A stretch of DNA of 64,000 nt, from NCBI GenBank assembly GCA_018223185.1, contig JAAEYW010000002.1, forward strand, positions 124,001 to 188,000, given 5' to 3'. Both the position numbers and the translations under genes were made by a program. The notes under the pieces were generated by a model, which saw nothing but the letters and a program-made list of their open reading frames with translations, was not told the DNA's origin and made no database searches. Position 1 is the stretch's first letter. Each line of letters opens with the position of its first letter. This DNA comes from Oceanospirillales bacterium. Its GTDB lineage: Bacteria > Pseudomonadota > Gammaproteobacteria > Pseudomonadales > Balneatricaceae. Positions 29,403 to 39,574 of this stretch are shown piece after piece.

Positions 29403-29921
29403 CTATTTAACTATTTGCTGTGCGCGAAGCTCCGCCATTATATCAGTAACCACCGCTTTGGGGTTACGACGTTCAGTATCGATGACAACATCGGCCACTT
29501 GCAGATAAAGAGGGTGACGCTGCTCCATCAGTTTATTGAGTACAGCCTCAGGATCAGGGGTTTGCAGTAAAGGCCGGTTTTTATCCCGGGCAGTTCTCTC
29601 CAGCTGCTGCGCTACTGAGGCCTGCAGATAAACCACTGTCCCTCGTCCCTGCAAGTTTGAACGATTATCCTGACGTAACACTGCCCCACCACCAGTGGCC
29701 ATCACCAGATTATCCTCAGCACTCAACAGATCGATAACGTGAGCTTCCCGGTCACGAAACCCTTCTTCACCTTCGACATCAAAAATCCAGGGAATATCAG
29801 CTCCGGCCCGTTCCTCTATTACTTTATCAGAGTCAACAAATCTCAGTTTCAGCTCATGGGAAAGAAGGCGCCCTATGGTGCTTTTTCCAGCTCCCATAGG
29901 GCCAATTAGAAATATATTCAA
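29403..29921 (-). CDS. aroK: shikimate kinase I
   Basis: Phosphorylates shikimate with ATP. Walker [10 protein letters not shown] lies at residues 7-15; [25 protein letters not shown] and [24 protein letters not shown] complete the family pattern. 172 residues if it starts at TTG 29921, which fits the family N-terminus ([14 protein letters not shown]) and has TAAGG overlapping the pilQ stop eight bases upstream. An ATG at 29954 inside pilQ would add 11 untypical residues ([11 protein letters not shown]) and is less likely. Confidence 0.92.
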   Translation of the reverse strand: MNIFLIGPMGAGKSTIGRLLSHELKLRFVDSDKVIEERAGADIPWIFDVEGEEGFRDREAHVIDLLSAEDNLVMATGGGAVLRQDNRSNLQGRGTVVYLQASVAQQLERTARDKNRPLLQTPDPEAVLNKLMEQRHPLYLQVADVVIDTERRNPKAVVTDIMAELRAQQIVK

Positions 29922-29931
29922 TACAACAACC

Positions 29932-32043
29932 TTACTGCGCTGACAGGGACTCACGTACCAGCTTAGGCGTGATAAAAATCAACAACTCTGTCTTCGTATT
30001 AGACTTCGACTTGTTCCGGAACAGAGCACCAAGCACTGGGATATCGCCCAACAGCGGGGTCTTATTCACAACGTCAGATGTTTCGTTCTCAAATACACCG
30101 CCGAGCACGATAGTCTGACCATCCGGCACAACAACAGAGGTCTCCAGGGCATTCTTGATGATACTGATATCACCATTATCCAGCTGTTCACCTATCGAAT
30201 CCTTATGAATCACAAGATCCATCGCGATTCGATCGCCAGGATTGATTCGCGGAGTTACCTCCAGTGACAGTACCACATCCTTGAACGCGACACTTACATC
30301 GCCGTCTTCAACCGTCTGATACGGGATCTCCTTACCAGACTCGATCATGGCAGCTTTACCATTGGTAGTCATAATTTTCGGCTGAGAAATCACCTCGATC
30401 TTGCCATCAGTCTCCAAGGCAGACAACTCAAGCTGAAGCAAACCGGTATTTGAAGCCAAACCAATCGCAACAGATGCAGGAGAGGTCACCCCGGCACCCA
30501 GATCAACCATCAAACCGCTGGGAACAGAACCTGGTGATGATACACCACTAATCGAGCTGCCAATAGAGATTGCATTACCCGATGAATCTGTATCACCGTA
30601 ACCCAGACCCCACTTAACCCCCAGATCTTTCGATACTGTAGTATTCGCAGTTACCAGACGCGCTTCAATCAGCACCTGGGCAACCTCAGTATCGAAACGG
30701 CGCAGGGTTGCACGAATCTCTTCGATTCGTTTTCCAGTTTCACGCACCATCAGCACATTGGTTTCATCGTCGGCAAGCAGAAAGCCCCGCTCAGATACCA
30801 GTTTGGCCTCGTTGAGACGAGAAACCATATCAGAGGCCTTTCTGAAATCGACCTGGATAAACTCAGTGCGCAGAGGAGCAAGCTCTTCTACCGACTTACT
30901 GCTCTCCAGTTCAATTTTTTCACGCTCTTTAATCTCTTCAGCAGTACCGATCAGCAATACATTGCCCATTTCGCGCTTATCGAGCTTATTGGTGGTAAGA
31001 ATAAGATCCAGCGCCTGATCCCAGGGGACATTCTTCAATCGCAGCGTGATATTGCCGCCCACATTATCACTGACAACCAGATTCATCTCAGCCACTTCGG
31101 CAAGAATCTGCAGCACAGAACGCACCTCTACATTCTGAAAATCCAGATCAATCCGCTCACCCTGATACGGGAAGCGTTCCTGCTCAATCTTATCCAGCTG
31201 GGCCTGAGTAACCGGCTTAAGGTCAACGACCAGCTGGTTATTTGTCTGATAGACCATATAGTCGTATGGTTCGGAAGATGGCTTGATCAGAATTGATACA
31301 TTCTCGCCGGAGGCCATTGAGTCAATAAACATTACCGGTGTAGCAAAGTCCTGCACATCGATGCGATTCTGCATACTGACAGAGAGATCCACACCCAACA
31401 GATTTACAACAACGTTATTGCCTTCCTCTATGACATCGACTCCGGCATGATCATCGGACAGAGAAATCACAACCCTGCCGGCACCTTCAGGGGTGCGTTC
31501 AAAATCGACACCGTTTATCCGGGTTTTATCTGACACAACCGGCCTGGCAGCAGAGTCTGCAGCCACCGCTTTACTGACTTTAGCAACCTCCTGCTTAGCC
31601 ATTCCGCGATCACCCACCGTCAGAAACAGGCTATTGCCATCCGTACGGGTCTCAAAAGCAGATGGCTCGAACAGATCAACGACAACTCTCAGCCGACCGG
31701 CAACCTGAGCAAAATTAATCTTATCAACATTGCCACTTTCAACACTCAGCAAACGGGTATCCAGAGTATTTTCAACACCCCACATATCCAGAACAAGCCG
31801 GGCAGGGCTGTTTGTCATATAGGACTTAGGCAGCGTGGGAGGAACGTCAAAATCAAAACGAACCTCAAGCTTATTGTCAGGAAGCGCAACAAAAGAGGAT
31901 GCCATTAGTTTTGCATCCGCTGCTAAGGCATTGAAAGCCAGCATCCACAACCCGATGACTATTCCCGCCATCTTAGCGAGTGCGGAGTACGTCAGTTTAC
32001 CCGCCTGAATATTCTTATTCACAGTATTCACCATCATCGTCAT
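29932..32043 (-). CDS. pilQ: type IV pilus secretin PilQ
   Basis: Outer-membrane channel for type IV pilus exit and DNA or phage uptake. About 703 residues with an N-terminal signal ([17 protein letters not shown]), two AMIN-type peptidoglycan-binding regions (about 50-300) and a secretin N-domain ([22 protein letters not shown]). The C-terminal secretin barrel ([68 protein letters not shown]) completes it. ATG 32043 shares one base with the pilP stop. The TTG three bases earlier is an alternative. Confidence 0.96.
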   Translation of the reverse strand: MTMMVNTVNKNIQAGKLTYSALAKMAGIVIGLWMLAFNALAADAKLMASSFVALPDNKLEVRFDFDVPPTLPKSYMTNSPARLVLDMWGVENTLDTRLLSVESGNVDKINFAQVAGRLRVVVDLFEPSAFETRTDGNSLFLTVGDRGMAKQEVAKVSKAVAADSAARPVVSDKTRINGVDFERTPEGAGRVVISLSDDHAGVDVIEEGNNVVVNLLGVDLSVSMQNRIDVQDFATPVMFIDSMASGENVSILIKPSSEPYDYMVYQTNNQLVVDLKPVTQAQLDKIEQERFPYQGERIDLDFQNVEVRSVLQILAEVAEMNLVVSDNVGGNITLRLKNVPWDQALDLILTTNKLDKREMGNVLLIGTAEEIKEREKIELESSKSVEELAPLRTEFIQVDFRKASDMVSRLNEAKLVSERGFLLADDETNVLMVRETGKRIEEIRATLRRFDTEVAQVLIEARLVTANTTVSKDLGVKWGLGYGDTDSSGNAISIGSSISGVSSPGSVPSGLMVDLGAGVTSPASVAIGLASNTGLLQLELSALETDGKIEVISQPKIMTTNGKAAMIESGKEIPYQTVEDGDVSVAFKDVVLSLEVTPRINPGDRIAMDLVIHKDSIGEQLDNGDISIIKNALETSVVVPDGQTIVLGGVFENETSDVVNKTPLLGDIPVLGALFRNKSKSNTKTELLIFITPKLVRESLSAQ

Positions 32044-32591
32044 CAATCCATCACCACACTACGGGGACGTCGCATCCAACCACCCCGGCCGTTTGTAACA
32101 ATCTCAATAAGCTCAACATTATCACTGTTTACAGCAACTACTTTGCCGTAATCCAGCCCCATATAATCACCGACAGAGACCTGATGCACTTCCCCTTTCG
32201 TATCCCTGATCAGCGCCCATCGGGAACCATCAACACTCATCTTGATACTGCCAACCATCGACAGATTATCCAGCGAAAACGTTTCGAGGTAGGTCTTCTC
32301 GCGATCGACATCAGGCTTTATGCCGTTATCTCCCTGTGTAACAACGCCATCCCCGGCATCCAGCACGGCGATGGAAACTAATGGTTTAAAGGGACTGCGC
32401 ATACTGGCCCCCTCATAGACAAAGCTATGATAAGGCTTGAACTCCGGCAAAGGTTCCACCTTTACAACCTTTTTCTGCTTCTCCTGCGCAACAAAACTAC
32501 GCAGATCAGTGACATCCTCAATCCAGACACAACCGCCCAGAAGAAAGGGGACAAGGATAAGAAAACGCAAAAGTTTACTTGGTATCATCAT
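32043..32591 (-). CDS. pilP: type IV pilus lipoprotein PilP
   Basis: Inner-membrane-anchored lipoprotein linking PilN/PilO to the PilQ secretin. The lipobox is LLGGC after a short hydrophobic stretch (LLRFLILVPFL). The C-terminal domain (SMVGSIKMSVDGSRWALIRDTKGEVHQVSVGDYMG) is the PilP fold that contacts PilQ. The start is uncertain: ATG at 32591 or 32588 gives a normal signal peptide, and a GTG at 32609 also lies in frame. All of them overlap the end of pilO. It is coupled to pilQ by TGATG. Confidence 0.94.
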   Translation of the reverse strand: MMIPSKLLRFLILVPFLLGGCVWIEDVTDLRSFVAQEKQKKVVKVEPLPEFKPYHSFVYEGASMRSPFKPLVSIAVLDAGDGVVTQGDNGIKPDVDREKTYLETFSLDNLSMVGSIKMSVDGSRWALIRDTKGEVHQVSVGDYMGLDYGKVVAVNSDNVELIEIVTNGRGGWMRRPRSVVMD

Positions 32592-33177
32592 AACGATAAG
32601 TCTTTGCACTGATTGTCATATTCAGCTGGCCTCCAGCTGGATTTATACTGTAGTCATGCAGCGTCACAATTCGCGGGATTGCCGCGACACCGCTGACAAA
32701 CTGGCCCATCTGGTGATATGTTCCGCTCACCTGTATATTGATCGGAAGTTCAATAAAGATCTCATTCTTTCTCTCACCACCGAGAGAGATTGACTGAATA
32801 TCAAGACCACTGGAGCGGCCTATCTCAGTAATATCCTCCAGCAAACCAGGCACCTCTTTCTCAGTAGGCAGCTGTTTAAGCAGCTCCGCAAAGCGCCCCT
32901 GAACATCCTTCATCTGCTCGCGCAGCTGGTCCAGACTGGCAACCTGAGTCGTCTTGACCGAAACCTGCTGTTTGAGTCCGCTCTCCTGACGCACTTCCCG
33001 GTCAAGAACTTTCTCTTTATCGGTAATATAAAAATACACTCCAGCGCCCACGACCAGCGAAAAAACCAGCAAGTAAGCGATTACCTTAACGCCAACCGGC
33101 CAGTTCCCCGCCATATTGAAATCAAGATTATCGGCATCAAACCCTTTAAAACTGTTTTTCAATGCATCCATTGCCAT
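32575..33177 (-). CDS. pilO: type IV pilus assembly protein PilO
   Basis: Bitopic inner-membrane protein that forms a periplasmic heterodimer with PilN in the alignment subcomplex. 200 residues: a cytoplasmic tail of about 28, one helix (VKVIAYLLVFSLVVGAGVYFYI), a coiled-coil part (VLDREVRQESGLKQQVSVKT) and a ferredoxin-like domain (IEIPINIQVSGTYHQMGQFVSGVA pattern, seen here as IFIELPINIQVSGTYHQ). It starts one base after the pilN stop and overlaps pilP. Confidence 0.95.
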   Translation of the reverse strand: MAMDALKNSFKGFDADNLDFNMAGNWPVGVKVIAYLLVFSLVVGAGVYFYITDKEKVLDREVRQESGLKQQVSVKTTQVASLDQLREQMKDVQGRFAELLKQLPTEKEVPGLLEDITEIGRSSGLDIQSISLGGERKNEIFIELPINIQVSGTYHQMGQFVSGVAAIPRIVTLHDYSINPAGGQLNMTISAKTYRYDDTK

Positions 33178-33178
33178 A

Positions 33179-33727
33179 TCAGTTCACCTCTTCCAGGGCG
33201 GGCTTTAATACCGGAACGGTCAGATTGAATTTCTTCATATTGGCATCATTCGCCACCGTATGCAGATTAGGCTCCCCAAACCAGATACTGGCATAAATAT
33301 GCCTCATCAGACTCGACACATCGTCACTTTTCTCAGCACGCCCGACCAGACTAATGGTATTGCCTTTTCGATTCAGCGACTGATAGTAAACACCATCAGG
33401 CAGCACACGGACCATCTCATCAAAACTCCGGACTATCAGCGGACGCGTTCCCTGCAGTTCCTGAATGGCGTTGAGACGGGCGATAAGGCGGGCTCGCTGC
33501 TCTTTTAACTGCTTAATATCCGCCAGCTGCTTATCCAGCTGAGCAATCTCATTACGCAAAAAATTATTCCGCGCTTTTTGCCGGTCCGTTTGCATATCGA
33601 TATAAAAACCGATCAGAAATACTACAACAGCGGCGAGAAATGCAGCAGCGACCAGATTCACAATGAACTGTTTCTGCCTCTCAGCAGACTGTTCTTCGCG
33701 CCAGGCCCTTAAATTTATCTTTGCCAT
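33179..33727 (-). CDS. pilN: type IV pilus assembly protein PilN
   Basis: Bitopic inner-membrane partner of PilO. Its cytoplasmic N-terminus (MAKINLRAWREEQSAERQK) is the segment that docks into PilM: the NLxPWR-like motif appears here as INLRAWRE. One helix follows (FIVNLVAAAFLAAVVVFLIGFYI), then a coiled-coil and a small periplasmic domain with LPDGVYYQSLNRKGNTISLVGRAEKSDDVSSLMR. 182 residues, five bases after pilM. Confidence 0.95.
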   Translation of the reverse strand: MAKINLRAWREEQSAERQKQFIVNLVAAAFLAAVVVFLIGFYIDMQTDRQKARNNFLRNEIAQLDKQLADIKQLKEQRARLIARLNAIQELQGTRPLIVRSFDEMVRVLPDGVYYQSLNRKGNTISLVGRAEKSDDVSSLMRHIYASIWFGEPNLHTVANDANMKKFNLTVPVLKPALEEVN

Positions 33728-33732
33728 AGTCG

Positions 33733-34794
33733 CTACCCTTCAAAGCTTCGTAACGCGAGACCGCAGGCTTTTACCAGGGTAGGAGCATCCTGACGTAACC
33801 GGTCTGCATTTATTTTCGAATCTATATCCATCCCTACAAACGGATTAGCGACGTCAACCGGCACACCGACCTCAGCCTGCATCTGCTCCGCCAGCCCCTC
33901 AATCGCCGCAGTCCCCCCCAGAATATAAAGTTTACTCAGCTCATTGTGAGGCCCTGATGAGTAGAAAAACTGTAGTGACCGGGAAACCTGTTGGGACACT
34001 GTGCTCCTGAACGGAAGCACCACACTCTGTTTGAGGTCTTCAGAAAGCTCACCGCTGCGCAAAAGATGCTCCACTTCGCCAGCCTCCAGCCCTGACTGCT
34101 GATGAATAACATTGCTCAGATCATTCCCACCAAACGCCTGTTCACGGTCATAAACAATCTTGCCGTTTTTGAACACGTTCAGAGTAAGAGTTGATGCGCC
34201 GATATCAACCAGTCCGATAAGCTGACCATCTGCACTTGCCGTTTTATCCAGCAGACTGACAACGCGTTCAGTGGCGAACCGATCAACGTCGACCACTTCA
34301 CACTTCAGACCGCTGCTGTTGATCGCATCCTCACGCATCTCAACATCGTCACGACGGCAGGCAACCAGAAGAATATCATTGAGTTCCGGGCTGCTTTCAG
34401 ACGGTCCAAGCACCTCGAAGTCCAGCGCAATCTCGTTCAGTGGATAGGGTATAAAACGATCCGCTTCAAGCTTAACCTGTTCCTCAAGCTCAAAATCAGT
34501 AAACGCATTACTCAACTGGATCGTCTTAGCAATTACAGCAGAAGAGGGCACTGCAGCAACGCAGGTCGTAAGACCGCCACCACACATTTTCAACCCTTTC
34601 TCAACAGCTTCAGATACCTGACTGACATCCTGAATACTGCTTTCTATAACGGCAGATGAAGGCAACGGCACAATAGCATACGAGTCAAGACGGAGTCCTT
34701 TCCCGCGCTTTGAAAGCGCCACCATTTTGATTGAAGAGGAGCCGATATCTATGCCGACCCATCCTTTTTCCTGTTTGCTAAGAAAGCTAAGCAC
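33733..34794 (-). CDS. pilM: type IV pilus assembly ATPase-like protein PilM
   Basis: Actin-like cytoplasmic protein that binds the PilN tail and links the alignment complex to the pilus motors. 353 residues with the actin-type phosphate motif GIDIGSSSIKMV near the N-terminus, a second in GLVDIGASTLTLNVF, and an adenosine motif region LYILGGTAAIEGLAEQM. It is the first gene of pilMNOPQ and divergent from mrcA, the classical arrangement. Confidence 0.96.
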   Translation of the reverse strand: MLSFLSKQEKGWVGIDIGSSSIKMVALSKRGKGLRLDSYAIVPLPSSAVIESSIQDVSQVSEAVEKGLKMCGGGLTTCVAAVPSSAVIAKTIQLSNAFTDFELEEQVKLEADRFIPYPLNEIALDFEVLGPSESSPELNDILLVACRRDDVEMREDAINSSGLKCEVVDVDRFATERVVSLLDKTASADGQLIGLVDIGASTLTLNVFKNGKIVYDREQAFGGNDLSNVIHQQSGLEAGEVEHLLRSGELSEDLKQSVVLPFRSTVSQQVSRSLQFFYSSGPHNELSKLYILGGTAAIEGLAEQMQAEVGVPVDVANPFVGMDIDSKINADRLRQDAPTLVKACGLALRSFEG

Positions 34795-34868
34795 AGTAAA
34801 TTATCCTTAAAAAAATCCCGCATAAACCGAGCGTAATTGACTCTAGCGCGGTTTCATCAAAAATTAAA

Positions 34869-34910
34869 CCACTGTTTCACTAGTGGCTGACACTTTCTTA
34901 CAGATATAAT
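34869..34910 (+). promoter_or_regulatory. candidate mrcA promoter region
   Basis: A perfect TATAAT (34905-34910) lies 38 bases ahead of the mrcA start. A CCACT/AGTGG dyad (34869-34873 with 34882-34886) covers the place of the -35 box. The divergent pilM promoter must lie in the same 34795-34948 gap but is not clear. Confidence 0.4.
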
Positions 34911-34948
34911 AACTCGGCAACAAAAAACTTAACTTTAAATAACTTAAC

Positions 34949-37471
34949 ATGAAACTATTGACATCGTTACTCAAGATCGGCCTTAAACTCACCATACTGG
35001 GCTGTGCTATCGGCGGCCTGGCATTGGCCGCGGCGTATTTTTACTATGCGCCCAAGCTACCCGATGTCGAAACACTGCGAGACGTTCAGCTACAGACGCC
35101 GCTCAGAATCTATTCTGAGGATAACAAACTGGTCTCTGAGTTTGGCGAAAAGCGCCGCACCCCCATCAGTTTCAATCAGATTCCTCAAAATTACATCAAC
35201 GCCCTGCTGGCCGCGGAAGACCGTAACTTCTTCGATCATATTGGTATCGACATCAGAGGACTGTTCCGGGCAGTATTCCAACTGGCCAGCACAGGTCATA
35301 TTCAAAGCGGCGGCAGCACCATCACAATGCAGGTCGCGAAAAACTACTTTCTGACCAGAGAACGCTCTTTTGTCCGCAAATTCAATGAGATTCTTCTCTC
35401 ACTACGCATTGAACAGGAACTGACCAAAGAGGAGATTTTCGAGTTATATATCAACAAGATCTACCTGGGCCACCGCTCCTACGGTATTCAGGCAGCCGCC
35501 AACATATACTACGGCAAGGATATCGACCAGCTCAGCCTGGCCCAGACAGCCATGATTGCCGGCCTTCCCAAAGCGCCTTCAGCATACAACCCAATCACCA
35601 ACCCCAGCCGCGCACTGGAACGCCGCAACTGGATTCTGCGGCGGATGCACAGCCTCAGCTTTATCAACGATGAGGATTATGAAACCGCTAAAAATGAACC
35701 CATTAGCGCAGAGTATCACGGCACCCAGATTGAACTATATGCACCCTACGTAGCAGAAATGGTTCGCAATGAGTTATATCAATACTTTGACGAGAGTTTA
35801 TACACCAACGGTTTCAGAGTTTACACAACACTTAACAGCACCATGCAGGCTGCAGCAAACCAGGCAGTAGAGAATGGTCTGATCGCCTATACCGAAAGAC
35901 ACGGCTATTTTGGCCCGGAAAAATCCGCAGCAGCAACAGCGCTCACTGAAGAAAACATTACCGCCACTCTGGAGCAGCAACGGACTTTCGGATCACTCCA
36001 GCCAGCACTCGTGATCAGCACGAACAAACAACAGGCTCAGCTCTATATTAAAGATCACGGCCCTGCCACGCTGACATGGGAAAATATGGCGTGGGCGAGA
36101 GAACATAAAGGACCTAACCGTCTGGGCAGCACCCCCAACCAGGCTGCAGATATATTCTCACCCGGCGACCTGATAAGGGTTCGGGAGATCAGCGCAAACA
36201 ACTGGCGCCTGTCTCAGATCCCCCGGGTCGAAGGCGCACTGACCGCCCTGTCACCTAAAAATGGCGCGATCAGAGCCCTCGTAGGCGGCTTTAACTTCAA
36301 TCACAATAAGTTTAACCGGGCAACGCAGGCAAAACGCCAGCCAGGGTCAAACCTCAAACCCTTCATCTACGCCTCAGCACTGGAACAGGGCTACACACCC
36401 GCCACCCTGATCAATGACGCTCCGGTGGTTTTCCATGACAACAACCTGGAGTCAAACTGGAGGCCGCAAAACTACAGCAAAAAGTTTTACGGCCCTACCC
36501 GATTGCGGGAAGCGCTGTATAAATCCAGAAACCTGGTTTCCATTCGCATCCTACGATCAATCGGCATCGATACCGCTACCGAATTCCTGACCCGGTTTGG
36601 TTTTGATAAAGACCGCTTGCCCAACAACTTGTCTTTATCCCTGGGCAGCGCCGACATAACACCACTCGAACTCGTTACAGGCTATGCAGGCCTGGCCAAT
36701 CAGGGCTTTAAAGTCAGCCCCTATTTTATTGACCGGATTGAAGACTCTGATGGCAATATTCTCTATCAGGCCCAACCGGTAACAGTCTGCCCTGAGTGTA
36801 CATATATCGCTGACAAATCTGCGCCCCCTGGGGATTTCAAACAGATAAATCTACAAACGGCAGCCACCGGCAACGCAATCAGCACACCTGAGACCGAGAC
36901 TCAGAACAGCACTCCGCCTGCCAGCGAACTGACGCAGTCCGATAGCCCGCAAACCGGACAACAGGTAACAAACCTGCCGGTGGCAACGCAGATCATGCAG
37001 CCCCAGACCGCCTATATGATCTATAGCATCATGCAGGATGTTATCGCCCAGGGTACCGGCCGACGCGCCCAGGTACTGCAACGCTCAGATCTGGCGGGCA
37101 AAACCGGCACAACCAATGACCAGAAGGATGCATGGTTCTCGGGCTTTAACAAAGATGTTGTGGCAACCGCATGGATCGGCTTTGATCAGCCATCAACCCT
37201 TGGCAGAAGCGAGTTCGGAGGCACAGCTGCCTTGCCAGTCTGGATTGAGTTTATGGAAGCTGCACTGGCCAGCAGTTCTGACCAGCCTATCGCCCAGCCA
37301 GACGGACTGGTAAGCATCAGAATCGACCCGAAAACCGGACTGCTCGCTTACCCGGGACAGGAAGACGCTATTTTCGAGATATTTCCTGAAGCGAGCGTAC
37401 CGACAGAAGCCGCCCACAATCCGGCGCTGACCAATGCAACAGGAACAACCCGAACAGAGGAAATCTTCTGA
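34949..37471 (+). CDS. mrcA: bifunctional penicillin-binding protein 1A
   Basis: Class A PBP (PonA) that polymerises glycan strands and cross-links peptides. 840 residues: short cytoplasmic tail, membrane helix (about 9-33), and a family 51 glycosyltransferase domain with catalytic Glu90 in AAEDRNFFDHIGID, GGSTITMQVAKN and KEEIFELYINKIYLGHRSYGI. An OB-like insert (about 300-400) precedes the transpeptidase domain, which has Ser467 in GSNLKPF, SRN in KSRNLVSIR and KTGTTNDQKDAWF. A linker (SPPASELTQSDSPQTGQQ region) interrupts the domain before KTG. Its position opposite pilM matches Pseudomonas ponA. Confidence 0.97.
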   Translation: MKLLTSLLKIGLKLTILGCAIGGLALAAAYFYYAPKLPDVETLRDVQLQTPLRIYSEDNKLVSEFGEKRRTPISFNQIPQNYINALLAAEDRNFFDHIGIDIRGLFRAVFQLASTGHIQSGGSTITMQVAKNYFLTRERSFVRKFNEILLSLRIEQELTKEEIFELYINKIYLGHRSYGIQAAANIYYGKDIDQLSLAQTAMIAGLPKAPSAYNPITNPSRALERRNWILRRMHSLSFINDEDYETAKNEPISAEYHGTQIELYAPYVAEMVRNELYQYFDESLYTNGFRVYTTLNSTMQAAANQAVENGLIAYTERHGYFGPEKSAAATALTEENITATLEQQRTFGSLQPALVISTNKQQAQLYIKDHGPATLTWENMAWAREHKGPNRLGSTPNQAADIFSPGDLIRVREISANNWRLSQIPRVEGALTALSPKNGAIRALVGGFNFNHNKFNRATQAKRQPGSNLKPFIYASALEQGYTPATLINDAPVVFHDNNLESNWRPQNYSKKFYGPTRLREALYKSRNLVSIRILRSIGIDTATEFLTRFGFDKDRLPNNLSLSLGSADITPLELVTGYAGLANQGFKVSPYFIDRIEDSDGNILYQAQPVTVCPECTYIADKSAPPGDFKQINLQTAATGNAISTPETETQNSTPPASELTQSDSPQTGQQVTNLPVATQIMQPQTAYMIYSIMQDVIAQGTGRRAQVLQRSDLAGKTGTTNDQKDAWFSGFNKDVVATAWIGFDQPSTLGRSEFGGTAALPVWIEFMEAALASSSDQPIAQPDGLVSIRIDPKTGLLAYPGQEDAIFEIFPEASVPTEAAHNPALTNATGTTRTEEIF

Positions 37472-37554
37472 AGAAGCATCGGTAAAAGCAATTCCAGCCA
37501 GAAAGACCTCATTCAGAAAGGCTAGCTGACCGGGACATCAAAAACCTCAGACAC

Positions 37555-37583
37555 AAAAAAACCCGGCAATGCCGGGTTTTTTT
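37555..37583. terminator. bidirectional terminator, mrcA / malic enzyme
   Basis: A CCCGGC/GCCGGG stem (37562-37567 with 37571-37576) and AAT loop, with A run left and T run right, between two convergent genes. Confidence 0.9.
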
Positions 37584-37598
37584 CAGTAACGACCTGGC

Positions 37599-38870
37599 TT
37601 AGCGATTAAGCAGAGCGTCAACAGTCGTCAATGGATAGTGCGCTGGCAACGGCAGACGGGCAACGCCTGAATCGATCGCAGCCTGAGCCACTGCCTGAGA
37701 CACAACACCCAGCAGACGGGAGTCTGTTGGCTTAGGAATAATATACTGAGGACCAAACTCCAGAGAGTCCAGCTCATAAGCATCCAGAACCTCCTGAGGA
37801 ACAGGCTCTTTAGCCAGATCAGCCAAAGCACGAACCGCAGCCGCTTTCATCTCTTCATTAATGGCAGAGGCACGAACATCCAGCGCTCCACGGAAGATGA
37901 AAGGAAAGCCCAGTACGTTATTAACCTGGTTAGGGTAGTCTGAACGACCGGTTGCCATAATCACATCATCACGGACAGAGTGAGCCAGCTCAGGCTTGAT
38001 TTCCGGATCAGGATTCGCACAGGCAAACACTACAGGAGTCGGCGCCATCTTAGCCAGCTGCTCACCAGTCAGCAGATTTGGCCCTGACAGACCAACAAAC
38101 ACATCGGCCCCCTCAATAGCATCATCCAGGGTGCGCTTATCAGTTTCAGAAGCAAATGCAGCTTTCTCTGGCGTCAGATTTTCACGACCTGAATGAATAA
38201 CACCGGTACGGTCAATCATAAAGATATTTTCGACCTTGGCGCCCATGTTCACCAGCAGCTTCATACACGCGTGAGCCGCAGCACCTGCCCCAAGACAGAC
38301 TATTTGTGCATCTTCCAGTTTCTTACCGGCAATTTCCAACGCATTGATCATACCGGCAGCCGTTACGATAGCAGTACCGTGCTGATCATCATGGAAAACA
38401 GGAATACTACAACGCTCAATCAGAGCACGCTCAACTTCGAAACATTCAGGTGCTTTAATATCTTCCAGGTTGATACCACCAAAAGTATCAGCGATACGGG
38501 CAACCGTGTCGATAAGCGCCTGAGGGCTTTCAGAGTCAACTTCGATATCAACAGAGTCGATTCCGGCAAACCGCTTAAACAGCAGCGCCTTACCTTCCAT
38601 AACAGGCTTGGACGCCAAAGGCCCCAGATCACCAAGACCCAGAATAGCAGTACCATTGGTAATAACAGCTACCAGATTACCTTTAGCTGTGTAGCGATAA
38701 GCGTTATCAGGATTTTCTGCAATGGCACGTACAGGCTCAGCAACACCCGGGCTGTAAGCCAGGGCCAGGTCGCGGGCAGACTCAGCAGAAGTAGTCAGCT
38801 CAACACTGATCTTACCCGGGCGAGGAAACTCGTGATAATCGAGTGCAGCTTGTTTCATATCTTCAGACAT
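37599..38870 (-). CDS. maeB: malic enzyme (short form without PTA domain)
   Basis: Oxidative decarboxylation of malate to pyruvate with NAD(P)H. 423 residues, so it lacks the C-terminal phosphotransacetylase-like domain of E. coli MaeB (759) and resembles the short Pseudomonas-type enzyme. Motifs: [49 protein letters not shown] with metal ligands, the nucleotide-binding [15 protein letters not shown], and [11 protein letters not shown] cannot tell NAD from NADP use. It is preceded by a good promoter at 38911-38939. Confidence 0.93.
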   Translation of the reverse strand: MSEDMKQAALDYHEFPRPGKISVELTTSAESARDLALAYSPGVAEPVRAIAENPDNAYRYTAKGNLVAVITNGTAILGLGDLGPLASKPVMEGKALLFKRFAGIDSVDIEVDSESPQALIDTVARIADTFGGINLEDIKAPECFEVERALIERCSIPVFHDDQHGTAIVTAAGMINALEIAGKKLEDAQIVCLGAGAAAHACMKLLVNMGAKVENIFMIDRTGVIHSGRENLTPEKAAFASETDKRTLDDAIEGADVFVGLSGPNLLTGEQLAKMAPTPVVFACANPDPEIKPELAHSVRDDVIMATGRSDYPNQVNNVLGFPFIFRGALDVRASAINEEMKAAAVRALADLAKEPVPQEVLDAYELDSLEFGPQYIIPKPTDSRLLGVVSQAVAQAAIDSGVARLPLPAHYPLTTVDALLNR

Positions 38871-38910
38871 GGTCGCGGTTCCAACTTAGTTATAAAAATT
38901 CGGAGATCGA

Positions 38911-38939
38911 ATCATATAGAAAAGATCCTTTGCGCTCAA
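38911..38939 (-). promoter_or_regulatory. sigma-70 promoter of the malic enzyme gene
   Basis: On the minus strand: TTGAGC (38934-38939), a 17-base spacer, and TATGAT (38911-38916). This leaves a 5' leader of about 35 bases to the start codon. The remaining 38940-39100 stretch is AT-rich and has no gene. Confidence 0.6.
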
Positions 38940-39103
38940 CAGCCAAAACAGCCCATATCTCTGATATTTTGTCGATATTTAGTGTATTTTCTACTACTTT
39001 TGCCGGAGTACGCAGAATTTACAAAAGAAATATTCAGCAAAACCAGAGAATCTACCCAGTTATGCTAAAGTTTTATATAAATCAGTCTGAATTCTCCAGA
39101 AAC

Positions 39104-39132
39104 AAAAAAGGCACCCAAAGGGTGCCTTTTTT
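39104..39132 (-). terminator. intrinsic terminator after rpmE
   Basis: A GGCACCC/GGGTGCC stem (39110-39116 with 39120-39126) and AAA loop, flanked by A and T runs. Confidence 0.9.
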
Positions 39133-39148
39133 CATAATACGGAATCGT

Positions 39149-39364
39149 TTACTTCTTAAGACCACGTCCACCGAAACGCTTGTTGAAGCGATCAACACGA
39201 CCACCGGTAGTCGCATCTTTCTGCTTGCCGGTATAGAACGGGTGGCACTGACTGCAAACATCGATATGGATGTCTTTACAAACAGTTGAACGCGTCTTAA
39301 CTACATTTCCGCAAGAGCAGCTCGCGCTGATCTCAGAGTATTCTGGATGGAGATCTTTTTTCAT
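39149..39364 (-). CDS. rpmE: ribosomal protein L31, zinc-binding form
   Basis: Large-subunit protein bridging the two ribosomal subunits. 71 residues from ATG 39364 ([11 protein letters not shown]), with GAGG ahead. The longer in-frame extension is ignored. The zinc ligands C16, C18, C37 and C40 are all present, so this is the C+ form that also stores zinc. No zinc-free paralogue is in the window. It is divergent from priA, as in E. coli. Confidence 0.97.
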   Translation of the reverse strand: MKKDLHPEYSEISASCSCGNVVKTRSTVCKDIHIDVCSQCHPFYTGKQKDATTGGRVDRFNKRFGGRGLKK

Positions 39365-39574
39365 CTGAAACCTCAGTTGTTTTGTATGCCGCCACCCGAT
39401 CTTTTGCCGGGCACCGCATGCAGGCAATTAAGCCTATAGGATTAAGGCCGGGCATTATACGCGCAGTTTTCTGCACCAGCAAGCCTTTCACAACACTAAA
39501 ACATCCACAGGTTAACAGCGAAAACAAAAAGACATACACTGTTACATCTGTTCCTGCTGTGGATCTCCCATTTC

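Noticed and set aside
32193-39068. Long plus-strand open frames opposite the pil genes and malic enzyme
   Set aside because: They are shadows of the minus-strand genes, with no signal peptides, domains or promoters of their own.
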